A DNA stretch of 64,000 nucleotides, taken from contig NC_134941.1 in NCBI RefSeq assembly GCF_051020765.1, positions 10,416,001-10,480,000 of the forward strand, given 5' to 3'. Shown here piece after piece: positions 49,901 to 52,707 of the stretch (position 1 is the first letter of the stretch; every line of letters begins with the position of its first letter). This stretch comes from Lasioglossum baleicum (taxonomy: Eukaryota; Arthropoda; Insecta; Hymenoptera; Halictidae). The notes beneath the pieces are model-generated. The model ran no database searches. It was given only the letters and a program-made list of their open reading frames with translations, and had not been told where the DNA came from. The translations under genes were made by a program, and so were the position numbers.

Positions 49901-50356
49901 GTCGAGAGAATTATGTTGATTCAAAAAGATAAAACTTTTCCATCAGGTTCATAGATAGATCACAGATACATCCAGCATAACAATGGTCAAACTATAGTGT
50001 AACTTCCACTGATCCTTGCTCCTTTCTGAGGAGACTCCTCTGGTGTCCAGCACGTTCTCCTAAAGCTAGCAACCAAGTCATCATCAAGCTCTCCCGAAGC
50101 TGGCAAAAAAAGTCAGACCTTTCCCAAAAGCTTCATCAACAGCTAAAGCTTCCGAGAATCTAAAAACTGTATCCACTTGCAGTTGAGGAAAGCGATAGAG
50201 GACGCAAACGCCGGGATCCTGCCGACTCATCAGGACTCCCACCTCGGTATCTCGAGCTCGAGTTTAGCGAAAAGCGAGACGGACACCGAGAGCAAGAATG
50301 TCAGCACGATGAACTCCATCGCTTCGGTCGAGTGCGAGAAAGTGGAGAAAGTCTGA
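3176..50356 (+). CDS. ClC-a: Chloride channel protein 2 (ClC-a type), spliced gene of 13 coding exons
   Basis: Voltage-gated chloride channel of the ClC family, expected in the plasma membrane as a dimer with one chloride pore per subunit. The 13 exons join with matching phases into 948 residues (vertebrate ClC-2 is about 900). Exon 1 ends ...YQNTL and exon 2 begins MYGRYTKDLGEY, matching the ClC-2 N-terminus. Visible motifs are GSGIPE (about 158-163, selectivity filter), GKEGPFVH (about 200-207, with gating glutamate E202, so ClC-2-like), and GIFIP (about 452-456). Two cytoplasmic CBS domains follow (about 575-635 and 837-895), separated by a charged, low-complexity linker. The first intron is about 41 kb and contains another gene. 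Exon boundaries are GT/AG by eye; 5' and 3' UTR limits are not determined. Confidence 0.93.
3424..3690. repeat. Two-copy tandem duplication, period 143 bp
   Basis: The block starting TTTGCGTTGCACGAAGAATT recurs at 3424 and 3567. It includes AGGCGTTAACAATTT and ends with ATACGAAAATCTCGAGATAC. Copies are close but not identical. It lies just inside the first ClC-2 intron. Confidence 0.85.
3691..5626. other. ClC-2 intron 1, proximal part, with a GC-rich island
   Basis: No gene is supported. From about 4720 to 5230 the sequence is GC- and CpG-rich, with a CACGTG site near 4906. A 55-codon ATG-initiated frame starts at 5058 (MIDLCEFIGLQPADAC...), without a recognisable domain or a good donor. The island could be an internal promoter or a conserved regulatory block. 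The remainder is AT-rich. Confidence 0.35.
5627..6193. mobile_element. Mariner-derived fold-back element
   Basis: Bounded by TA dinucleotides and long inverted arms of about 200 bp, starting TTGGGTTGGGGAATA and ending with its complement. The centre, read on the minus strand, encodes a relic related to mariner transposase, including a WVPHELT-like segment near 5860-5885. A helix-turn-helix-like DHKTILNHL stretch lies nearby. It is non-autonomous. Both arms carry the same FFVLWQSVVHxS-type reading, so they are copies of one end. Confidence 0.82.
6194..7505. other. ClC-2 intron 1, no gene seen
   Basis: Mixed-composition DNA. An ORF at 6505-6858 and smaller ones show no domain, no splice logic and no homology I can name. 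Confidence 0.35.
7506..7885. repeat. Three tandem copies of a 125-bp unit
   Basis: Units begin AGGTGGARTTAATTC at 7506, 7631 and 7756, and each ends TTAATTGCA. Each unit includes CTAGACTGTGGATTTTTATG, which is the terminus of the miniature-element family seen elsewhere in the window. The array therefore appears to be an amplified element end with flanking DNA. Confidence 0.9.
7886..8828. other. ClC-2 intron 1, no gene seen
   Basis: AT-rich sequence without a supported coding region or strong repeat. Confidence 0.35.
8831..8910. mobile_element. 80-bp palindromic mariner MITE
   Basis: Starts TTGGGTTGGCAAATAAGTTC and ends with the exact complement. The arms of about 35 bp are separated by a loop of about 15 bp. 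It is flanked by TA on both sides, the mariner target duplication. It is essentially two mariner terminal repeats back to back with nothing between them. Confidence 0.92.
8911..9947. other. ClC-2 intron 1, no gene seen
   Basis: Open frames on both strands at 9281-9953 overlap each other and lack any recognisable domain. The sequence around 9500-9780 is GC-richer than its surroundings. Confidence 0.3.
9948..10188. mobile_element. Tc1-like fold-back MITE, 241 bp
   Basis: Starts CAGTGAATGTAAAAAGTATT and ends with a near-complement ...CACTCACTG, flanked by TA on both sides. The arms are about 75 bp and include CCAAACGACCTGATT. There is no coding capacity. Truncated relatives lie at 1135-1493 and 63240-63349. 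Confidence 0.9.
10196..10215. mobile_element. Solo mariner terminal-repeat remnant
   Basis: TATTGGGTTGGCACGAAATT matches the outer end of mariner-type terminal repeats and lies only a few bases right of the Tc1-like element. No matching second end is visible nearby. Confidence 0.55.
10216..11779. other. ClC-2 intron 1, no gene seen
   Basis: Includes a GC/CpG-rich block at about 10330-10640 and isolated miniature-element termini near 10868 (ACTGCGAACATTGTGATGTA) and 11735 (TAGACTGCGGATCTTTATGC). No coding exon is supported. Confidence 0.35.
11780..12234. repeat. ACCACGCTTATATTA-family repeat, rearranged copy with hairpin
   Basis: The part from 11780 to 11974 starts ACCTCGCTTATATTG and ends TAATATAAGCGTGGT. 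Almost all of it folds into a hairpin around the loop CTATATTGACGTAATCTTCG. The part from about 12030 to 12234 is the reverse complement of the left half of the 60578 copy. It includes (ACA)n, CGACAACTCGGCAAGCTAAT and the GATTACAAGATTTGACGCAT block. Confidence 0.8.
12235..12991. other. ClC-2 intron 1, no gene seen
   Basis: Overlapping antisense ORFs at 12418-12817 have no recognisable product. Near 12320-12400 there is a degenerate copy of the subterminal motif of the TAGACTGCGGAT miniature-element family. Confidence 0.3.
12992..13333. mobile_element. Tc1-like fold-back MITE, 342 bp
   Basis: Starts CAGTTACTCGAATTAATATT and ends with the complement of CAATTACTCGAATTAATATT, flanked by TA. The internal arms carry AATTGCTCTAGCTTCC-type sequence shared with the longer element at 29933-30550, so both belong to one family. 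Confidence 0.88.
13334..14351. other. ClC-2 intron 1, no gene seen
   Basis: Antisense open frames at 13820-14318 overlap on both strands and match no family I know. A short purine run (GAGAGAGAGAGAG) lies near 13954. Confidence 0.3.
14352..14754. repeat. ACCACGCTTATATTA-family repeat with internal duplication
   Basis: Starts ACCACGCTTATATTA and ends TAATATAAGCGTGGT. The left end block, with CATGGTTTACAAACTATAAA and GGAGAAAATAATTTTTTTCC, is tandemly duplicated (14310-14540, period about 118 bp). Near the right end is the diagnostic core GCGCCCACGAAGATTACGTC. There is no coding capacity. Confidence 0.8.
14755..18212. other. ClC-2 intron 1 and upstream region of the nested dehydrogenase gene
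   Basis: No exon is supported. About 14860-15500 and 15840-16460 are GC-richer. Around 17050-17170 there is a TGACGTCA site with a GTCAGT initiator-like motif, a possible promoter. The stretch 17430-17900 is composed of degenerate AGAAA/GAGAC-rich repeats. Confidence 0.3.
18213..18581 (+). CDS. Dehydrogenase coding exon 1
   Basis: Opens at ATG 18213, with a better-placed alternative ATG at 18243 (MSKAGRSIL...). It ends ...EIVNDFQ before the donor GTAATC in phase 0. It carries the N-terminal helical part and the SHG motif. Confidence 0.88.
18213..21138 (+). CDS. Malate/L-lactate dehydrogenase family protein (Ldh2/YjmC type), two exons
   Basis: NAD(P)-dependent 2-hydroxyacid oxidoreductase of the Ldh2/malate dehydrogenase superfamily, unrelated to classical LDH/MDH. 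The exons at 18213-18581 and 20287-21138 join in phase 0 to give 406 residues from the first ATG, or 396 from the ATG at 18243. Family landmarks are a SHGLNRL motif with the catalytic-type histidine in exon 1, then SNHYGICGYY, TNTSPLMAP, LGTNPLS, LDMATT and GYKGYGLGLMVE in exon 2. From the 18243 ATG the N-terminus is basic, hydroxyl-rich and without acids for 19 residues, like a mitochondrial presequence. A second in-frame ATG, at residue 32 of that form, would give a cytosolic form of 365 residues. The gene lies wholly in ClC-2 intron 1 on the same strand. The exact substrate cannot be told from sequence. Confidence 0.92.
18788..18968. mobile_element. Miniature element, TAGACTGCGGAT-end family
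   Basis: The left end is CGGACTGCGGATTTTATGCA and the right end is TGCATAAAGATCCGCAGTCT. The interior holds TTGATTCCTG and TATTGCAAT, also found at the 39420-39548 copy. It is non-coding, about 180 bp, inside the dehydrogenase intron. Confidence 0.78.
19770..20080. repeat. Degenerate tandem repeat, about 80-90 bp unit, 3-4 copies
   Basis: Repeated blocks contain TTCCAAGAAAATCGCACTAG, CTCTAAATTGCTAA and AAAAGTAATC with many substitutions. The array lies inside the dehydrogenase intron just before exon 2. Function, if any, is unknown. Confidence 0.65.
20287..21138 (+). CDS. Dehydrogenase coding exon 2
   Basis: Begins AVALVSGNNGLGHVVGKF after a TTTCAG acceptor and ends ...VASAKVN at TAA. The 283 residues contain most of the Rossmann-like cofactor and substrate region of the family. 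Confidence 0.93.
   Translation, partial: AVALVSGNNGLGHVVGKFCMELAIEKAKKFGIGMVTTRGSNHYGICGYYTRMAMDQGLIGFSCTNTSPLMAPTRSVGKGLGTNPLSMGMSASNGDDFNLDMATTAVALGKVELAVTKKEPIPLGWALGSDGKVTTDAEDASKTGILMPLGGEEKTSGYKGYGLGLMVELLCGILSGSHFGPNIRQWKGKERVADLGHCFMAINPEAFGPGSKDRLATLLKQLRDMPQAGDQPVLVAGDPERKARERVDKSGGIAYHPNQLVDAELFAKELGVQPMKVASAKVN
21139..24984. other. ClC-2 intron 1 downstream of the dehydrogenase gene
   Basis: The start includes the dehydrogenase 3' UTR, of unknown length. About 22430-22960 and 23480-23720 are GC/CpG-rich, and several GATC-rich palindromes occur there. No exon is supported. Open frames at 23360-24802 occur on both strands and look like chance. Confidence 0.3.
21889..21995. mobile_element. 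Miniature element, TAGACTGCGGAT-end family, about 107 bp
   Basis: The left end is GGACTGTGGAGGTTTATGCG and the right end is GCATAAAACTCCGCAATCTA, an imperfect inverted pair. It is a short, non-coding copy. Confidence 0.65.
24985..25205. repeat. Degenerate tandem repeat around TACATGTACTTTTTTAAAAT
   Basis: At least six diverged copies of a unit of about 30-40 bp with consensus close to AAATACATGTACTTTATTAA. The unit includes a palindromic TACATGTA. Confidence 0.75.
25206..26416. other. ClC-2 intron 1, no gene seen
   Basis: Contains an isolated, diverged miniature-element end near 25342 (TGCATAAACAACAGTCTAG). Around 25400-25625 lies a block starting TTAACACTAAACCTATCGAG and ending with GGTAGGTTTAGTGTTA. 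This inverted pair is typical of another small non-autonomous element. No coding exon was found. Confidence 0.4.
26417..26960. repeat. ACCACGCTTATATTA-family repeat with promoter-like core
   Basis: The left end (CACGCTTATATAATATTAGC) is followed by TTGCCGAGTTGTCGTTATTG and (TTG)n. A GC-rich core at 26640-26830 contains GTCAGTGTGGTGTTCCGTTC. The copy at 60578-61294 has the same order. The right terminal hairpin is missing here. No ORF is convincingly coding. Confidence 0.78.
26961..28058. other. ClC-2 intron 1; possible conserved non-coding block at 27600-27960
   Basis: AT-rich until about 27560. From 27600 to 27960 homeobox-like TAATTA/AATTA cores alternate with CpG-rich segments, a texture typical of intronic enhancers. 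No splice sites or domains support coding. Confidence 0.3.
28059..28305. mobile_element. Fold-back element with arms of about 95-105 bp
   Basis: After a TACAGGGTGTCTGAAAATTC leader, an arm starting AAATGGGAGGTTCCTGAGAT (28090) pairs almost perfectly with the arm ending at 28301. The loop is about 20-30 bp around GTCTAGGTCGCCTAGGTC. It is outside any coding region but within the transcribed ClC-2 intron. Confidence 0.85.
28306..29559. other. ClC-2 intron 1, no gene seen
   Basis: No supported exon. An ACACCCTGTATATTAATA sequence near 29407 resembles the reverse of the TACAGGGTGTC ends at 28059, 33734 and 34038. Confidence 0.35.
29560..29887. mobile_element. hAT-type MITE with perfect 8-bp target duplication
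   Basis: Starts CAGTGTTGGACAAATTTTAT and ends with the complement of CAGTGCTGAGGAATAAAT. It is flanked on both sides by identical CAAATAAA (29552-29559 and 29888-29895). The 8-bp duplication and CAGTG-type ends are diagnostic of hAT elements. The 328 bp interior is very AT-rich and non-coding. Confidence 0.9.
29933..30550. mobile_element. Tc1-like fold-back element, 618 bp
   Basis: Starts CAGTGACTCCCACTAATATC and ends with the complement ...GCGAATCACTG, flanked by TA. The interior arms share AACTTTTTTAATATTGGACT and AATTGCTCTAGCTTCTC with the shorter element at 12992-13333. No transposase frame remains. Confidence 0.9.
30551..33370. other. ClC-2 intron 1; GC-rich blocks and possible internal promoter
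   Basis: 30660-31200 alternates CpG-rich and AT-rich motifs like a conserved enhancer. 32100-32150 is a GAC/GTCGAC simple-sequence run. From about 32200 to 33370 CpG density is high, and the sequence leads directly into the open exon at 33371. An alternative promoter is therefore plausible, though not proven. Confidence 0.35.
33371..33522 (+). CDS. Candidate coding exon of unknown transcript
   Basis: From ATG 33371 the frame reads MSSQSTKMELLDETLHYHHP and continues into an acidic/basic helical segment with EEVDREWEEFDRLMAKLKEK. It ends at AG|GTAGCT, a moderate donor in phase 2. Codon composition looks coding, and a GC-rich upstream region could be its promoter. It does not join in frame to ClC-2 exon 2 (phase 0) without an intervening exon. 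It may be an alternative 5' exon of ClC-2 via an unseen exon, a separate small protein ending at the in-frame TAG (33524), or chance. Confidence 0.4.
33791..34009. mobile_element. Mariner-type MITE, 219 bp
   Basis: Starts TTGGATTGGCGAGAAAGTAA and ends with the complement of TTGAGTTGGCAAGAAAGTAA, flanked by TA. The interior, read on the minus strand, contains a short relic resembling a mariner transposase C-terminus (YEAIPETWQNIIEKNEKYF). A TACAGGGTGTCTCG sequence sits on each side (33734 and 34038), so the mariner MITE may have landed in an older element. Confidence 0.82.
34010..35559. other. ClC-2 intron 1, no gene seen
   Basis: The region after TACAGGGTGTCTCGGCTGAA (34038) looks like part of an unclassified interspersed repeat. 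34800-35300 is GC-richer. Open frames on both strands have no recognisable product. Confidence 0.3.
35560..36400. repeat. Minisatellite, 133-bp unit, about six copies
   Basis: The marker CCCTCGAATTGACAATGGTC recurs at 35761, 35894, 36027, 36160 and 36294, giving periods of 133, 133, 133 and 134. Copies also share GGTTGTGTCGATAGTTGTTC and GGACACACAGCCTAATCC. Outer copies (35560-35760 and 36330-36400) are more diverged, as expected for an array homogenised from its centre. Confidence 0.95.
36401..37479. other. ClC-2 intron 1, no gene seen
   Basis: 36410-36980 is CpG-rich, with a GGGACAACAAGAAAGAAAG tract. There is no supported exon or clear repeat. Confidence 0.3.
37480..38060. repeat. Tandem repeat, about 178-180 bp unit, about three copies
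   Basis: ATAAAATCATGATTAAA (or ATAAAATCGTGATTAAA) occurs at 37626, 37806 and 37984. The central copies are nearly identical, with shared CAAACCACCACAGGAAAA and TTCGGAATTTTATGAATTTC. Flanking copies are degenerate. Confidence 0.88.
38061..38814. other. ClC-2 intron 1, CpG-rich block
   Basis: 38140-38700 is CpG-rich with overlapping open frames on both strands, which is the expected by-product of high GC. There is a CACGTGATGCAC motif near 38417. No exon is supported. Confidence 0.3.
38815..39235. repeat. Tandem repeat, about 165 bp unit, 2.5 copies
   Basis: GACTGGTTTTGTCAT recurs at about 38834 and 38999, with shared CCCTGTAGAGATTATTTTTC and AAGGTGGTT. A third, strongly diverged copy follows to about 39235. 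Confidence 0.85.
39420..39548. mobile_element. TAGACTGCGGAT-family miniature element, right part
   Basis: The right end TGCATAAAGATCCGCAGTCT and the subterminal TTGATTCCTGCATACCACAA match the 18788-18968 copy. The left terminus is not recognisable. Confidence 0.6.
39549..42417. other. ClC-2 intron 1, distal part
   Basis: 39640-39960 carries TAATTA cores with CpG islets and a TGACGTCA-like site, similar in texture to the blocks at 27600 and 30660. 40430-40760 is CpG-rich with a TCAGTTG initiator-like motif. 40740-41260 consists of degenerate, roughly 120-bp repeats around GAGCTGTAGGTCTTC and GGAATTTAAAT. No exon is certain. Confidence 0.3.
42418..42471 (+). CDS. Candidate alternative first coding exon of ClC-2
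   Basis: ATG 42418 opens MPACVLNRAYFVCNDDYV and runs into a textbook GTAAGT donor in phase 0. This joins in frame to ClC-2 exon 2 (MYGRYTKDL...), which lies 1.9 kb downstream. ClC-2 genes are known for alternative N-termini. The frame is open upstream to 42316. I see no sequence similarity to confirm it, and an ordinary cryptic donor is the alternative. Confidence 0.3.
42885..42980. mobile_element. Miniature element, TAGACTGCGGAT-end family, 96 bp
   Basis: The left end is ACTAGACTGTTGATTCTTCT, followed by GCAAAATAAAAAT. The right end is ATAAAATCCGCAGTCCAGT. TTAC lies a base or a few bases outside each end, but a target duplication is not certain. Confidence 0.7.
43924..43968. repeat. (AT)22 microsatellite
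   Basis: Uninterrupted alternating AT for about 45 bp, in the last kilobase of ClC-2 intron 1. Confidence 0.98.
44346..44628 (+). CDS. ClC-a: ClC-2 coding exon 2
   Basis: MYGRYTKDLGEYAKEEAQKL and the first membrane helix (GEDWVFLALLGIIMALISYA). It ends ...MCNN plus one base at GTCAGT (phase 1). Confidence 0.92.
44736..44947 (+). CDS. ClC-a: ClC-2 coding exon 3
   Basis: Completes the split alanine codon and reads ARIWLYQDLT through LPVCLILFSAGF and GSGIPEMKT to TLIAK. Donor GTTAGA, phase 0. It holds the first selectivity-filter motif. Confidence 0.94.
44948..45490 (+). other. ClC-2 intron 3
   Basis: AT-rich, 543 bp. I see nothing beyond the splice sites. Confidence 0.8.
45491..46011 (+). 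CDS. ClC-a: ClC-2 coding exon 4
   Basis: VIGLTATLGSGLPLGKEGPF and on to ...NSFLQK plus two bases (phase 2, donor GTGAGT). It contains the gating glutamate, ENESRN, AACAVGVASCFAAPIGG and FDPQELFVFALIG. Confidence 0.95.
46196..46430 (+). CDS. ClC-a: ClC-2 coding exon 5
   Basis: Restores the asparagine of QKNRFLYPG and reads through LLVSSVSFPLGLGQFMAGDL to ...GFVAFT, with donor GTAAGA in phase 0. The ORF called only from ATG here misses the first 20 or so residues. Confidence 0.93.
46524..46686 (+). CDS. ClC-a: ClC-2 coding exon 6
   Basis: FIFSIISSTVPVPSGIFIPV to ...IITPIVP plus one base (phase 1). It contains the GxFxP filter motif. Confidence 0.93.
46800..47030 (+). CDS. ClC-a: ClC-2 coding exon 7
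   Basis: Completes the glycine of PGGYATVGAAAF and continues through SVIVFEMTGQITH to LQPSIYDSIILIKKLPYLPD, ending at a phase-1 donor (GTACTT). Confidence 0.94.
47031..48298 (+). other. ClC-2 intron 7
   Basis: 1.27 kb, mostly repeat: a fold-back at 47391-47629, then a block to about 48050 ending TTTTCGAAGTCGGTTAAAA. The motif GAAGTCGGTTTAA also follows the fold-back at 47640. Two flanking copies suggest one composite insertion. Confidence 0.7.
47391..47629. mobile_element. Fold-back with arms of about 86 bp in ClC-2 intron 7
   Basis: The arm starting AAAAAGTATAAAATAATTTC and ending GGAGGCGGCGCAAAA-like is repeated as a near-perfect complement at 47543-47629. The spacer is about 67 bp. No coding capacity. 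Confidence 0.88.
48299..48522 (+). CDS. ClC-a: ClC-2 coding exon 8
   Basis: MYNVYVEDFMVREIKYIWHG opens the first CBS domain, which runs to MILLGSIQRLELIKLIEKHI. Donor GTAATT, phase 0. Confidence 0.93.
48808..48999 (+). CDS. ClC-a: ClC-2 coding exon 9
   Basis: VAQKWQKEAEERAREEMERQ, a charged probable coiled-coil, then RRPSRFEVIPAPDIL. It ends ...GTGPDH at GTGAGT, phase 0. It belongs to the linker between the CBS domains. Confidence 0.92.
49151..49293 (+). CDS. ClC-a: ClC-2 coding exon 10
   Basis: HTYHSPVFGCQPKKSILKKT, with SFTLKGFSPLVSPAATPYTT, ending at phase 2. It is a serine/threonine-rich linker with KKSILKKTNSF, a plausible phosphorylation stretch that is conserved in insect ClC-a. Confidence 0.9.
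49411..49591 (+). CDS. ClC-a: ClC-2 coding exon 11
   Basis: Reads SSRIRLAFEAIFRKSATLQD to ...TSKKVQL at GTAAGT, phase 0. It contains the second part of the linker. Confidence 0.9.
49669..49896 (+). CDS. ClC-a: ClC-2 coding exon 12
   Basis: PRERVIDMSTEDQKRWEESE, then the start of the second CBS domain with CHIDPAPFQLVERTSLLKVH and NHAYVTAIGRLVGVV. Donor GTATGT, phase 0. Confidence 0.94.
50183..50356 (+). CDS. ClC-a: ClC-2 coding exon 13 (terminal)
   Basis: LRKAIEDANAGILPTHQDSH completes the second CBS domain. A serine/glutamate-rich tail ends ...VECEKVEKV at TGA (50354-50356). Confidence 0.92.
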   Translation: MRKAIEDANAGILPTHQDSHLGISSSSLAKSETDTESKNVSTMNSIASVECEKVEKV

Positions 50357-52536
50357 GATAAATGGGTATAGAAAGAGAGAGAGAAAGAGAGAGAAGAAAA
50401 AAAGAAAGAACAGAGGCAACGAACGAAGTATGAAAGAGAGAGAGTGAGAGATAAGTAGAAGCAAACATGTGATAGTCGCGTAGCCGGCCAGGCAACGCGA
50501 CCCCGAACGACAAGAGAGACCTTTTTAAATAGCGATATCCTCTTCCTTCCGCGACCCATTCGACAGTCCTGGGACATTCGAGCAGCAACCAGTCGCCGGT
50601 AGATCGCTTTCGAACGCTCCTCTCGTACTTAAATGGGGACAGGATTGATGCAAACCGCGTTTAAACGCTTCCTCCCAGACCGCACGTTCGACGGGACGTA
50701 CATCACGGCTTTTGGATTTAGATTTGACGCGTTGCTTGCTGTAGATCATCGCTGAGACCTTCATAGTTGGGAGAACAGTGCTGCAACGAATGAAGTCAAG
50801 GCTTCGAGACTGCAGGTAGCTTCCAGAGGCCCTGGCAATGTTTAGGGTATCGGTGCTAGGAAGATTTGATAGAATAGACGAGCATGTCATTGGTAGACTG
50901 TGGATCTTTATGCAAATTGTGTCAGTTTTGTGAATAATTTTAAGTGACTACTTGTCTATGCAAACGTGTAGTCATTTTTGTTACGATACATACTCAAAAG
51001 AAGAGAACACAGTGTGTTTGAATTCTTTAAACGATGTTTTATATTCGATCTATCAATTTACGTTACAAAATGCATAAAATCCACAGTCTACGTATCAGTG
51101 ATAGGACCTCTGAGAAGCAATCTGCAAATCAAGAAGCCGCCCGCAGGCAAAGCGGAACAGGCTCCGGAGCAGTGTGAATCTACCCAATCGCGAAAGCTCG
51201 ATCCTCCGCGAGGGTCTGCGTGTAGATCCTTCCCGTTTCGATCCTAGCGCATCCAGCGAACCCCGAGGAACGATCCTCGCATTCTGGTCGCGTGTCGCGT
51301 AACAAAGGAAGTTATCAGGCGTGTGTGAGAGCGAGAGTGTGTTCACGATGACGTCAGTGTCCAAAGGATCCTCCTCGACGCCCATGCTAAGCAGCCGGAT
51401 CACAATTACGATCAAAGAAAGAAAAGAGGAAAGATAGACAGAGAGACGGTGCTTTAGTAGCGATCGGATCATACGAACGATCGTTCGACGTGGATCACGG
51501 GCCGGGTGATCAATAATGTATAGCGTTCCGCGAGAAGCGTGATCGACGATCGATCGAGGAGGAACGCGGATCCGGGACTCGCAGAGTGCTCTAGCTTGTA
51601 AACTGTCTGACCATGGTTGTGCCAACCTATTTATTCTAATCGTTTAATCGTTTAAAGAACCGCGCGAAAGATTCGACTCGAGTCATCTAGAGATCTATAC
51701 TGTTTCTCCTGTCCTCGCGAGATCGCGGCGGATCGAATCGACGAGATGGATCAACGTTTCTTTTTTTTCTTCCTGCGATAGATCCTCGCGATCTCACGAA
51801 GATCCACGACGCCTCCCCTCGACGAACGAATCGGATATTAAGTAGAGGAATCGAGGGGGGCGTCGTTCTAGTTAGAGGATATTTTAATGACGTAGCGATA
51901 ACCGATAATAATAAAGGAAACAAAAAACGATGTCTTAATCGATGGTTAACGGACGAACGTTTATCTAGGACCAGAGGCGGGCCAACGCCGTCCAATTGTT
52001 TAATTTAAGACAAAAGATTCTCGTAGGGCATTTTACATTCCGTCTTGACGAACAAGTTCACGATGCATCCCATTTTATTGTAAATTTCGCCGCGCGTCAA
52101 CACGGCCGCACTAGCCACGAGCGAAATACGGCCGCCGAGTATCTGTACAATCTGTACAATATCGGGAGAAGACATTAAATAATTTATTATATTATTTACA
52201 TATTGTGCTGTGTCGATATTTATCAAGATCCACGCGCTTCCTCTTGCCGCTAGTCGATAATAGATTCGACCTGGGTCCGTTCTGGCCCGATAATTCGAAC
52301 CATTCGTTGATCCGGAGGATCGATAGGCGTTAAATGTTTAATCAATAGACAGTCGGTCGTTTAACATAGAAAAATAGTAGTGTAGCTCGCCGGTACGGAG
52401 GAGAGCGAAAGAAGCGTATACAATTTGCGTTACCAATCGATGTAAAATATACGTATCTATATATCACATAAGCCAGAGAAGATCTAGGTCACGTTTTCAG
52501 TAAAGAATACTCGTCGCTTTGTAATCGGAGTTTACT
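50357..52536. other. Convergent 3' region between ClC-2 and ninaB
   Basis: Starts with the ClC-2 3' UTR, including a (GA)n-rich purine tract at about 50370-50450. It holds a miniature element (50894-51090) and a CpG-rich section with open frames on both strands (about 51100-51800). An AATAAA site near 51909 could end the ClC-2 transcript. No exon is supported. The ninaB 3' UTR should enter from the right. Confidence 0.5.
50894..51090. mobile_element. Miniature element, TAGACTGCGGAT-end family, 197 bp
   Basis: The left end TAGACTGTGGATCTTTATGC is nearly perfectly complemented by TGCATAAAATCCACAGTCTA on the right. It is non-coding and lies in the ClC-2 3' flank. Confidence 0.85.
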
Positions 52537-52707
52537 CTACTTGTCCAAGGTAAACCAGCCGTGTAAGCACTTTGGCACCGGGCCAGGCGTCTCGAAGGTA
52601 GCCCTCGCGATTTCTGTCAGAGTCACGCTGTCTAGAACCAACAGGCCCACCTGAGACTCCTTGTCCGACCATACAATGGCGCTCAACACCACACCATCGT
52701 CCTCGTT
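52537..52707 (-). CDS. ninaB: ninaB coding exon 10 (terminal)
   Basis: NEDDGVVLSAIVWSDKESQV, ATFETPGPVPKCLHGWFTLD with the fourth histidine, then TAG. Confidence 0.95.
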   Translation of the reverse strand, partial: NEDDGVVLSAIVWSDKESQVGLLVLDSVTLTEIARATFETPGPVPKCLHGWFTLDK

